This document shows positions 43,363-51,066 of a DNA stretch of 64,000 nucleotides, in pieces. The DNA comes from an uncultured Pelagibacteraceae bacterium (GTDB taxonomy: Bacteria > Pseudomonadota > Alphaproteobacteria > Pelagibacterales > Pelagibacteraceae). Positions within the stretch are counted from its first letter, which is position 1; every line of letters starts with the position of its first letter. The notes beneath the pieces were generated by a model. It saw only the letters and a program-made list of their open reading frames with translations. It made no database searches and was not told where the DNA came from. The position numbers and the translations under genes were made by a program. The stretch lies in contig CACFVO010000002.1 of NCBI GenBank assembly GCA_902569785.1, positions 62,001 through 126,000 on the forward strand, read 5' to 3'.

Positions 43363-44139
43363 ATGAATAACAAAAATATAAACTTAGTTGCTAATAGATT
43401 AGTTCAAGCTTTTTTAAAAAATAAAATTATTTCACCTATACCAATCCAATTTTCAAAAAAAATTACTCAAGCTCATAAATTTAGAAAACTATGTGAAAGC
43501 AAAATTAACAAACCTATTATAGGCTTTAAAGCTGGTGGCACTGGAATACCCGTTTTAAAAAAATTGAAAGAAAAAGAACCATTCTACGCATCAGTGTATA
43601 AACATAATGTTTTAAAAAATAAAGAAAGCGTTAAAATTAACAAATATATATTGGGTATCGAACTTGAAGTTTGCTATTTAATTAAAAAAGAATTTTTTCA
43701 ATTAAAAAAAAATATTACAAAAAAAAATATTATCAAATATATATCTCATATGGCCCCGTGTATTGAAGTTGTTGGATATAGACAAAGAAAAAAGGGAATA
43801 AAATTTTTGGGTGATTTATGCTCAGATTTTGGTGCTAACGTTAAATTTGTAATTGGTGTTAAAAAAAAATTTAAAAATATTAAAGTAGATAATCTTAAAA
43901 CTAATATTTCAAATAATAAGATTAATCAGTCGGTAAACGGAAATACTAACACAGTTTATATTAATCCTATAAATTCTTTAAGATTTGTTTTAACTAAACT
44001 TAAAAAAGATAATATTAAAATAAATAAAAACTTTTATGTTTTTACTGGTTCCACAGTGGGAGTAGTGCCAATTCTAAGCAAAGGTTTTTACACAGGCAAA
44101 ATAGAAAAATTAGGATCTGTAAAAACTAAAATAGTTTAG
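43363..44139 (+). CDS. 2-keto-4-pentenoate hydratase-like protein (fumarylacetoacetate hydrolase fold)
   Basis: Member of the MhpD/FAH superfamily that hydrates 2-oxopent-4-enoates or decarboxylates oxaloacetate-like acids with a divalent metal. IIGFKAGGTG near residue 49, LGIELEVCYLI with metal-ligand glutamates (about 91-101), APCIEVVGYRQ (about 128) and VFTGSTVGVVPI (about 226) follow the family. At 258 residues it is full length. It stands alone rather than in an aromatic-degradation cluster, so the substrate is open. It ends convergent with the small gene at 44136, overlapping 4 bases. Confidence 0.82.
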   Translation: MNNKNINLVANRLVQAFLKNKIISPIPIQFSKKITQAHKFRKLCESKINKPIIGFKAGGTGIPVLKKLKEKEPFYASVYKHNVLKNKESVKINKYILGIELEVCYLIKKEFFQLKKNITKKNIIKYISHMAPCIEVVGYRQRKKGIKFLGDLCSDFGANVKFVIGVKKKFKNIKVDNLKTNISNNKINQSVNGNTNTVYINPINSLRFVLTKLKKDNIKINKNFYVFTGSTVGVVPILSKGFYTGKIEKLGSVKTKIV

Positions 44140-44351
44140 TTAGATAAAAAATAACCGCCAACGCCAATAAATAAAGTTAAAAGAACAATTTTTATTCTTT
44201 TAATTAATAAATCTTTTTTTTTACCATCAAATTTCCTCTTTGATAGAAAGTAAATATTTGTTTCATTACTGTTTCTAAATTTTGGTCTTAATGGTGAAGG
44301 AATAGCCTTGTTTTGTATTTGTCTAAATTTTTTAGGGTTAATTTGTAACAT
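44136..44351 (-). CDS. Small tail-anchored membrane protein, hypothetical
   Basis: 71 residues: a basic, Asn/Lys-rich N-terminal part and a single C-terminal hydrophobic helix (about 53-70, IVLLTLFIGVGGYFLSN). No known family. The start is divergent from the iron transporter across the Fur-box region, leaving 125 bases between. It could be Fur-controlled if its promoter overlaps the boxes, but they are nearer to the iron gene. Confidence 0.55.
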   Translation of the reverse strand: MLQINPKKFRQIQNKAIPSPLRPKFRNSNETNIYFLSKRKFDGKKKDLLIKRIKIVLLTLFIGVGGYFLSN

Positions 44352-44416
44352 GACTTATATAAACCTTATTTAACTCGAGTTATCAACAATCTTATACCAT
44401 TGGGTGCGTCATTATT

Positions 44417-44435
44417 GATAATAATAATCATTCTC
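44417..44435. promoter_or_regulatory. Fur box 1 upstream of the iron transporter
   Basis: GATAATAATAATCATTCTC matches the 19-base Fur consensus GATAATGATAATCATTATC at 17 positions. It lies 42 bases before the fbpA-like start and is followed by a second box. Confidence 0.8.
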
Positions 44436-44443
44436 AAAATAGT

Positions 44444-44462
44444 GTTAATGATAATCATTATC
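44444..44462. promoter_or_regulatory. Fur box 2 upstream of the iron transporter
   Basis: GTTAATGATAATCATTATC matches the Fur consensus at 18 of 19 positions and includes the perfect palindrome AATGATAATCATT. It ends only a few bases before the AAAGGAG ribosome site, so bound Fur would block transcription of the iron operon. Confidence 0.88.
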
Positions 44463-44476
44463 AATAAAGGAGACAT

Positions 44477-45496
44477 ATGAAAAAAATAACACTAATAACT
44501 TATTCTTTCCTTATTGCATTTATGGGAAGTCTATTTGCAAATGAAGTTAACATATTCAGTGCTAGACATTATGATTCAGACGTTCAACTTTACGAAAAAT
44601 TTACTGCTAAAACAGGAATAAAAGTAAATGTGGTATCTGGAAAATCTGGTGCTTTGGAAAAAAGAATAATAGAAGAGGGATCAGATAGCCAAGCTGATCT
44701 TTACATTACAGCAGATGCTGGAAGGCTAGGTGCTTTTGCTTCTAACTTACAAAGCGGACTTATAAGCGATACTATTAAATCTGCAGTTCCAAAAAATTTT
44801 AGAACAAATAAATGGGTTGGAATAGCAAAAAGAGCAAGAATAGTCTATTTTGCCCCTGAACGAGTTAGTGGCGCAGAACTAGCAGGTCTAACTTATGAAA
44901 GTTTAGCTCATCCAAAATGGAAGGGTAGATTAGTAATAAGAGCTTCAAATAACATTTACAACCAATCACTTGTAGCTTCATTAATTAAAAATAATGGAAA
45001 AGGTAAAGTTGCAAGTTGGGCAAAAGGAATGGTTTCAAATATGGCTAGAGCTCCAAAAGGTAATGACAGGGCTCAAATACTTGCTGTCGCAGCTGGAGAA
45101 GCTGATATTGCTGTAGCGAACACATATTATTTAGCATTAATGTTATCTGGTAAAAAAGGACCAGAACAACAAGCTGCTGCTAAAAAAGTAAAACCATTCT
45201 TCCCTAATCAAGATGGAAGAGGAACACATATGAATATTAGTGGTGCTGGTTTAGTTAAAGGAGCTCCAAATAAAGCAAATGCAATTAAATTGGTTGAATT
45301 TTTACTAGGTGAAGAAGCTCAAAATCATATAGTAAATAATACTTTCGAGTACCCAATGATTGCAGGAGTATCTCCACATCCGTTAGTAGTAAATATGGGA
45401 TTAGATTTTAAACAAGATCTAAAAACCAAAGTTCTAAATTACGGAAAAAGGCAAGCTGATGCTTTAGAGGTAATGACAGCTGCAGGATGGAAATAG
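44477..45496 (+). CDS. Ferric-iron ABC transporter substrate-binding protein (FbpA/FutA type)
   Basis: Periplasmic Fe(III)-binding protein. Signal peptide about residues 1-20. NIFSARHYDSDVQLYEKFTAKTG is the typical start of the mature FutA/FbpA family, and the adjacent tyrosines in VANTYYLAL are the paired iron ligands. The C-terminal NHIVNNTFEYPM also fits. At 339 residues it is full length. Two Fur boxes and a good AAAGGAG site precede it; permease and ATPase genes follow after a 287-base gap. Expected to be strongly induced under iron limitation. Confidence 0.93.
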   Translation: MKKITLITYSFLIAFMGSLFANEVNIFSARHYDSDVQLYEKFTAKTGIKVNVVSGKSGALEKRIIEEGSDSQADLYITADAGRLGAFASNLQSGLISDTIKSAVPKNFRTNKWVGIAKRARIVYFAPERVSGAELAGLTYESLAHPKWKGRLVIRASNNIYNQSLVASLIKNNGKGKVASWAKGMVSNMARAPKGNDRAQILAVAAGEADIAVANTYYLALMLSGKKGPEQQAAAKKVKPFFPNQDGRGTHMNISGAGLVKGAPNKANAIKLVEFLLGEEAQNHIVNNTFEYPMIAGVSPHPLVVNMGLDFKQDLKTKVLNYGKRQADALEVMTAAGWK

Positions 45497-45514
45497 TTAA
45501 CGTTTGTTAATTCT

Positions 45515-45685
45515 ATGAGGCGATCAACAAAAAAAGATATTAACTTAAATAAGTTAAAAACTGGTTGCTCGCCTTGTATGAAAGAGGTAAAAAAAATGGA
45601 ACTACAGATCTCAAATAGAAAAATATCTGAAATCAAGATAAATGAGATTAAAGATATAGTTTCTTCAATGTTCAAGAAGGACTAA
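45515..45685 (+). CDS. Possible 56-residue Cys-containing protein between the iron binding protein and permease genes
   Basis: An ATG-to-TAA frame of 56 codons, Lys/Ile-rich, with a CSPC pair at residues 18-21 and a helical C-terminal half (EIKINEIKDIVSSMF). No clear ribosome site precedes it. It fills most of the 287-base gap between fbpA and fbpB and runs in their direction. A CxxC pair could bind a metal. The hydrophobic reading on the opposite strand looks less likely. Could be a chance frame. Confidence 0.4.
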   Translation: MRRSTKKDINLNKLKTGCSPCMKEVKKMELQISNRKISEIKINEIKDIVSSMFKKD

Positions 45686-45689
45686 AGAT

Positions 45690-45719
45690 TTGACGTCAAT
45701 AGAATCTCTGGTTTAAAAT
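45690..45719 (+). promoter_or_regulatory. Candidate sigma-70-type promoter before the iron permease gene
   Basis: TTGACG at 45690-45695 and TAAAAT at 45714-45719 are separated by 18 bases, about 65 bases before the permease ATG. It would allow separate transcription of permease and ATPase. Confidence 0.4.
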
Positions 45720-45783
45720 GCTATAGCTTAGTTAAATGAGTATTAAGCCGCTTTAGCCAGGGATTAAAATATGAAGAGATTTA

Positions 45784-47400
45784 ATGAAAAAGTATAATTT
45801 CTGGTTTTTTAGTTCTTTTACTATTGCTTTAATTGTTGCATTACCAATTTTTACCGTTTTTTTTAGTTTTTTTTCAGAGACTAGTAATTATTTTACGGTA
45901 TTAAAAAATACATTTCTTTTTGATTATATAAATAACTCGTTAATAATTTTAATTTCAGTTTTAATTATAACTTTTTTATTGGGTGTTACTTCAGCGTATT
46001 TTATTTCATTTTATGAGTTTCCATTAAGTAATTTTTTTAGTTGGGCCTTGATCCTAGCTTTTGCTATTCCAGGGTATATATTTGCTTTCTCTATAATAGC
46101 TTTTTTTGAAAACTACGGAACAGCTTATTCGATTCTTACAAATATTTTTGGAGAATATAATTATAATCCTCATATACCTAAGTTTGATGGAATTTTAGGT
46201 TCTATTATTGCTATTAGTTTTTCATTATTTCCTTATGTATATGTCTTAACTAGATCCTCTTTTTTCTTTCAATCAAATAACTATATAGAAGTAGGACAAA
46301 ATTTAGGTTTGTCAGAAAAAGAAACTTTTCTCAAAATTATATTACCTTCAGCAAGACCAGCTATAATTGCTGGTTTAGCATTGGTAGCAATGGAATGTTT
46401 GTCTGATTTTGGAACAGTTTCTATTTTTAGTGTTTCTACATTAACTACCGGAATCTACAATTCATGGATTTCTTTTGATGATCTTAATTCTGCTAATCAA
46501 ATTTCATTTATTCTTCTTATATTCATACTACTTCTTTTATCTGTAGAGATTTATTCTAGAAGAGAGGCTAGATATCACCAACCTGCAAGAGGCTTTAAAC
46601 CGATTAACAAGATTAAATTAAGTGGAAAAAAATCATTGTTAGCTTTTTCTTTTTGTTTTTGTGTATTTCTTATTAGTTTTCTATTTCCTGTTTCACAAAT
46701 GATTTATTGGACAATAAAGTTTCCTAAATATATTCAAGACATTAACATCCTTAAAATTAATCTAAATACTTTATATTTAGTAGGCTTGGCAAGCGTAGTT
46801 TTAGTATTTATATCTTTATTTATTAACTACGGTAGCAGAATTTCTAAAAGTAGAATTTTAAATTATTTAACCAATTTTTCTATTTCTGGATATGCTATTC
46901 CAGGTGTTATCTTAGCAGTAGCATTTATAACTTTTTTTTCAAATATAAGTGATTTAATTAATGAAAATACTAATATTGGTAGCACTAAAAAAATATTTAT
47001 TGGTTCTATATTTGGTTTGATCCTTGCTTACTTTATAAGATTTTTTTCACTTTCTTTTAATGGTATTAAATCAAGTTATGAAAAAATAAATAATTCAATT
47101 GATGAAAGCGCATATCTACTTGGATACTCTAAAATTAAAACCTTTTCAAAAATTCATATTCCGTATCTTAAAAATAATATTATTTTGATTATTCTTCTTA
47201 TATCTTTAGAAATCATTAAAGAACTGCCAATAACAATGATACTTAGACCATTCAATTTTGAGACTTTTGCTACCCAAGCTTATGTTTATGCTTCTCAAGA
47301 TTTAATAGAAGCTGCAGCTTTACCTTCTTTATTTTTGATTAGCTGGGCTACAATTTTAATTTTATTTTCTTCAAAATATATACTTTCGCCAAAAAACTAA
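45784..47400 (+). CDS. Ferric-iron ABC transporter permease (FbpB type)
   Basis: Inner-membrane permease made of two fused BPD_transp_1 halves with about twelve helices. The first EAA loop reads EVGQNLGLSEKETFLKIILP (about 173-192) and the second DESAYLLGYSKIKTFSKIHIP (about 440-460). At 538 residues it is typical of iron(III) permeases of the FbpB/HitB family. It is followed 13 bases later by the ATPase gene. Confidence 0.93.
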   Translation: MKKYNFWFFSSFTIALIVALPIFTVFFSFFSETSNYFTVLKNTFLFDYINNSLIILISVLIITFLLGVTSAYFISFYEFPLSNFFSWALILAFAIPGYIFAFSIIAFFENYGTAYSILTNIFGEYNYNPHIPKFDGILGSIIAISFSLFPYVYVLTRSSFFFQSNNYIEVGQNLGLSEKETFLKIILPSARPAIIAGLALVAMECLSDFGTVSIFSVSTLTTGIYNSWISFDDLNSANQISFILLIFILLLLSVEIYSRREARYHQPARGFKPINKIKLSGKKSLLAFSFCFCVFLISFLFPVSQMIYWTIKFPKYIQDINILKINLNTLYLVGLASVVLVFISLFINYGSRISKSRILNYLTNFSISGYAIPGVILAVAFITFFSNISDLINENTNIGSTKKIFIGSIFGLILAYFIRFFSLSFNGIKSSYEKINNSIDESAYLLGYSKIKTFSKIHIPYLKNNIILIILLISLEIIKELPITMILRPFNFETFATQAYVYASQDLIEAAALPSLFLISWATILILFSSKYILSPKN

Positions 47401-47413
47401 TATAATCTATAAA

Positions 47414-48484
47414 ATGTCAAATCAATTTTTTGAGATTAAAAATGGTAACTTTGTTGCTAGTGAAAAAAATAAAGTCAATGACGTTAATCTCAAGATTCAA
47501 AATCAAGGAGAAATAGTTTCTTTATTAGGCCCCTCAGGAGTTGGCAAAACAACCGTATTAAGAACTATTGCGGGACTTCAAAAACTTAGTTCAGGTGAAA
47601 TTTTTCTTAAAAAAAGATTAATTTCTTCAAATAAAACTCATATTGAGCCAGAAAAAAGAAACATAGCTTTGTCGTTTCAAGACAACTCTTTATTCCCTAA
47701 TTACAAAGTAATAGACAACATAAACTTTGGTAAAAAAAGATTAAATGGAAATGCCTCAACTATAAACGCTGATGAGATTATAAGACTTTTGCATATAGAA
47801 CCAATTTTAGAAAAATTTCCACATCAAATCAGCGCTGGTGAAGCTCAAAGAGTTTCTTTAGCAAGATCTTTAGTGTCTAAACCCGATTTATTGTTATTAG
47901 ATGAACCTTTTTCAAATATAGATCAAAGTTTAAAAGATGAAATTCAAGTTTCAGTAAAGAAACTCTTAAAGAGAATAAATCTAACAACTATCATCGTAAC
48001 TCACGACTCATATGAAGCTTTTTCTATGGCTGATAAATGTGGAATTATTTTAAATCAGAAATTAAAGCAATATGATGTTCCATACAATGTTCACCATGAG
48101 CCTAATTCAATTGAAATAGCTAAATTTTTAAACAAGGGAGTATTTATTGATGTAACAGTAGTAGACAGTGAATGCGCAGTCCATAGATTAAACCATGAAG
48201 TATTAGGTGAAATTAGAGGAAAATTATCAAATAATTTTCCTTCTGGAGCAAAAGTAAAATTACTTTTACAACCCGAAGATTTAATTCATGACGACCAAAG
48301 CAAATTAAAATTAGAAGTTGTAGATAGAAAATTTAGAGGAACTAATTTTATTTATACCTTAAAAACAAAAAACGATGAACATTTGCCTGTTTTTGTTCAT
48401 TCCCATCATATTCATCAACATGAAAAATCTGAAAAATTTGGAATTAAATCTCCGATTTATATTGACCACTTGGTATGTTTTTAA
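47414..48484 (+). CDS. Ferric-iron ABC transporter ATP-binding protein (FbpC type)
   Basis: Energises iron import. Walker A LLGPSGVGKTT, Q-loop LSFQDNSLFPNY, signature ISAGEAQRVSLARSL (LSGGQ variant), Walker B LLLLDEPFSNID and H-loop VTHDSYEAF. The C-terminal part (about 240-356) is a TOBE-like regulatory domain ending in histidine-rich HSHHIHQHEK. The His-rich tail could sense metal. The ATP site is otherwise complete. Confidence 0.92.
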   Translation: MSNQFFEIKNGNFVASEKNKVNDVNLKIQNQGEIVSLLGPSGVGKTTVLRTIAGLQKLSSGEIFLKKRLISSNKTHIEPEKRNIALSFQDNSLFPNYKVIDNINFGKKRLNGNASTINADEIIRLLHIEPILEKFPHQISAGEAQRVSLARSLVSKPDLLLLDEPFSNIDQSLKDEIQVSVKKLLKRINLTTIIVTHDSYEAFSMADKCGIILNQKLKQYDVPYNVHHEPNSIEIAKFLNKGVFIDVTVVDSECAVHRLNHEVLGEIRGKLSNNFPSGAKVKLLLQPEDLIHDDQSKLKLEVVDRKFRGTNFIYTLKTKNDEHLPVFVHSHHIHQHEKSEKFGIKSPIYIDHLVCF

Positions 48485-48508
48485 GTAAATATACTTAATG
48501 ATTTAATT

Positions 48509-48585
48509 GCGCCCTTAGCTCAGTTGGATAGAGCATCGGTTTTCTAAACCGAGGGTCGTAGGTTCGAATCCTTCAGGGCGCGCCA
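48509..48585 (+). tRNA. tRNA-Arg (anticodon TCT)
   Basis: Complete cloverleaf: acceptor GCGCCCT pairs with AGGGCGC, D-arm AGCTCAGTTGGATAGAGC, anticodon stem CGGTT/AACCG around TTTCTAA with anticodon TCT, T-arm GTTCGAATC, and an encoded CCA end. It reads AGA codons, which are the dominant Arg codon in these AT-rich genes. Confidence 0.96.
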
Positions 48586-48702
48586 ATTCGATAGATGTAA
48601 TTATGGTTGTCATATTGCATATATATACTAAATAAAAAAATACTTTCTAGATATAGTGTATACTTATAGTTCTAACCAAACTTTATCATATTGATCACCA
48701 AG

Positions 48703-48716
48703 ATGGATTAATCCAT
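48703..48716. promoter_or_regulatory. Perfect 14-base palindrome upstream of aapJ
   Basis: ATGGATTAATCCAT reads identically on both strands and lies 66 bases before the aapJ start. It is a plausible operator for a dimeric regulator of amino-acid uptake. Confidence 0.4.
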
Positions 48717-48781
48717 AATGAAAATGTTTTGAAATTCGTTTTTCAAAAATATTGTTAACAATAAAAGAGGAAATCATAATT

Positions 48782-49828
48782 ATGATGAAATCAATTAAAA
48801 CTTGGATTTTAGTTGTACTAGCATCTTCGTTACTTGTGGCTTGCGGCCAAGGTGGTGGAGGTTCTGGATCAAAAAAATCTAAAACTTTAGACAACACTAA
48901 GAAAGCCGGTTTTGTAAAATGTGGAGTTTCACAAGGACTCCCTGGATTTTCAAATGCTGATGCATCTGGAAATTGGACTGGTATTGACGTTGATGTATGT
49001 AGAGCTGTTGCAGCCGCTGTATTAGGTGATGCTGACAAAGTTAAATATACTCCGTTAAGTGCAAAAGAAAGATTCACTGCTTTAACATCTGGTGAAATCG
49101 ATGTACTTTCACGAAACACTACTTGGACATTATCAAGAGATGCTGACATTGGTTTAACATTTGTTGGCGTTAACTTTTATGATGGTCAAGGATTCATGGT
49201 TAGAAAAAATTCTGGAATCAATTCAGTAAATGATTTCAAAGATGGTATATCTGCATGTACAAACACAGGTACTACTACAGAGCTAAACATGAGAGACTTC
49301 TTTAATTCCAAAAATATTAAGTACGAACCAATCGCTTTTGAAAAAGCAGATGAAGTAGTTCAAGCTTATGATGCTGGAAGATGTGATACTTATACTACTG
49401 ATAAATCTGGTTTAGCAGCTCAAAGAACTAAATTGAGTGCTCCAGATGACCATAAAGTATTACCAGAAACAATTTCTAAAGAACCACTAGGACCTGTTGT
49501 AAGACAAGGTGACTCAGTATGGGAAGATATTGTTAGATGGTCTCTAAACGTTATGATCGAAGCAGAGGAGTATGGTGTTAATTCATCAAACGCTTCAAGC
49601 TTAAAAGACTCTGAAAACCCAGCTATTAAGAGATTAGTTGGAGCTGAAGGAGAATTAGGAGCTGCTTTTGGTTTAGATAACGAGTGGAGCTTAAGAATTA
49701 TCGAGCAAGTTGGAAATTATGGTGAAATCTATAAAAAACATATAGCTGACACTAATATTTTACCAAATAGAGGGCCAAATCAACTTTGGACTAAAGGCGG
49801 TATTCTTTACGTACCACCTGCGAGATAA
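48782..49828 (+). CDS. aapJ: General L-amino-acid ABC transporter binding protein (AapJ/YhdW), lipoprotein form
   Basis: Solute-binding protein of the general L-amino-acid permease. The mature part has KCGVSQGLPGFSNADASGNWTG, ALTSGEIDVLSRNTTWTLSRD and the C-terminal GGILYVPPAR of AapJ. I start at 48782, 10 bases after AGAGGA; the longer ORF from 48752 would place that ribosome site inside the coding region. Residues 8-21 form a lipoprotein signal ending LLVAC (Cys21), followed by a Gly/Ser/Lys linker, so the protein is probably lipid-anchored, which is unusual for AapJ. A strong terminator follows, separating it from the permeases. Confidence 0.93.
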   Translation: MMKSIKTWILVVLASSLLVACGQGGGGSGSKKSKTLDNTKKAGFVKCGVSQGLPGFSNADASGNWTGIDVDVCRAVAAAVLGDADKVKYTPLSAKERFTALTSGEIDVLSRNTTWTLSRDADIGLTFVGVNFYDGQGFMVRKNSGINSVNDFKDGISACTNTGTTTELNMRDFFNSKNIKYEPIAFEKADEVVQAYDAGRCDTYTTDKSGLAAQRTKLSAPDDHKVLPETISKEPLGPVVRQGDSVWEDIVRWSLNVMIEAEEYGVNSSNASSLKDSENPAIKRLVGAEGELGAAFGLDNEWSLRIIEQVGNYGEIYKKHIADTNILPNRGPNQLWTKGGILYVPPAR

Positions 49829-49843
49829 TCGCTAATTAATTAA

Positions 49844-49874
49844 AAAGGGCTGGATTTATCCAGCCCTTTTTTTT
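49844..49874 (+). terminator. Intrinsic terminator after aapJ
   Basis: AAAGGGCTGGAT pairs with ATCCAGCCCTTT and runs into eight T. It lies in the 59 bases between aapJ and aapQ and would favour binding-protein transcript over permease. Confidence 0.92.
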
Positions 49875-49887
49875 AATCTCATTAGGA

Positions 49888-51066
49888 ATGAACTTTAAAA
49901 ATTTCAAAATCGATTTAAGCAACAAGAATAAAGATTTAATTCCACAAATTCTTACAGTACTTTTTATAGTTTTAGTTATCATATATTTTACCATTAACGC
50001 ACAAAACAATATGGGAAATAGAGGAATCTCATTTGGATTTGGATTCTTAACCCAAGAGTCCTCTTTTGATATTACTTTTTCTTTAATTGACTACGATGGA
50101 TCTCATTCTTATGCAAAAGCATTTTTAGTTGGTTTGTTAAATACAATCTTAGTTTCAGTTATAGGTATTTTCTTTGCAACAATATTAGGAGTAACAGTAG
50201 GAATTTCAAGATTGTCACAAAACTATTTAATATCAAAAGCTGCAGAATGGTACGTTGAGATATTTAGAAATATACCTCTTATATTACAAATATTTTTTTG
50301 GTATTTTGCTGCATTAAGAGCTTTACCTCTCACCATAGACTCAATCAATTTTTATGATATCAGTTTCTTAAATGTAAAAGGATGGTACGTACCCAGATTT
50401 GTATGGACAAATTTTTCTTTATTTGCGTATTCTTTGATTGTAGCAATTGTTTTAATAATTTTTACCTCTAAATATGCAAAAAAACAAAGAGATGAATTTG
50501 GTAAACAAATTCCAGTTTTATATATTTCTCTTGGAATTTTGTTTGGCTTACCTTTTTTGACTTTCCTAATCGGAGGAGTAAGTCTATCCTTCCAAATTCC
50601 AGAATTAACGCAACTATCTAAGACTATTTATGTTTATCAGGGAGGAGTTACTATTATCCCAGAATTAATTTCTTTAGCATTAGCACTATCTATGTATACA
50701 GCCACATTTATAGCAGAAAATGTAAGAGCTGGAATACTGGGTGTCAATAAAGGCCAAAAAGAAGCGGCCGCATCAATTGGTTTAACAAAAGGGCAAATTT
50801 TGAAACTCGTTGTTATGCCCCAGGCATTGAGAATAATAATTCCTCCAACAACTAATCAATATTTGAATCTGACAAAAAATTCATCTCTAGCGGCAGCTAT
50901 AGCTTACCCAGATATTGTTTTAGTTTTTGCAGGTACTGCATTAATGCAAACTGGACGAGCGATTGAAATTATTTCAATTACTATGCTTACATACTTATCG
51001 TTAAGCTTATCAATCTCTGTTTTTATGAATTGGTACAATAAAAAAATGGCGATTAAGGAAAAATAA
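49888..51066 (+). CDS. aapQ: General L-amino-acid ABC transporter permease AapQ
   Basis: HisM-type permease with about eight helices, including an insertion typical of AapQ/AapM that makes them longer than ordinary amino-acid permeases. Key blocks are NMGNRGISFGFGFL near the start, EIFRNIPLILQIFFWYF, and the EAA loop REGILGVNKGQKEAAASIGL-type segment (here ENVRAGILGVNKGQKEA). At 392 residues it is full length. Its stop shares one base with the aapM start. Confidence 0.94.
   Translation: MNFKNFKIDLSNKNKDLIPQILTVLFIVLVIIYFTINAQNNMGNRGISFGFGFLTQESSFDITFSLIDYDGSHSYAKAFLVGLLNTILVSVIGIFFATILGVTVGISRLSQNYLISKAAEWYVEIFRNIPLILQIFFWYFAALRALPLTIDSINFYDISFLNVKGWYVPRFVWTNFSLFAYSLIVAIVLIIFTSKYAKKQRDEFGKQIPVLYISLGILFGLPFLTFLIGGVSLSFQIPELTQLSKTIYVYQGGVTIIPELISLALALSMYTATFIAENVRAGILGVNKGQKEAAASIGLTKGQILKLVVMPQALRIIIPPTTNQYLNLTKNSSLAAAIAYPDIVLVFAGTALMQTGRAIEIISITMLTYLSLSLSISVFMNWYNKKMAIKEK

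Noticed and set aside
45439..45675. 78-codon minus-strand frame in the iron-operon gap
   Set aside because: Overlaps the fbpA-like 3' end, runs against the operon, and no ribosome site is seen; the plus-strand 56-codon frame is the better, still doubtful, candidate.
48664..49149. 161-codon minus-strand frame over the aapJ start
   Set aside because: Antisense to the conserved AapJ N-terminus and its promoter region; composition is shadow-like.
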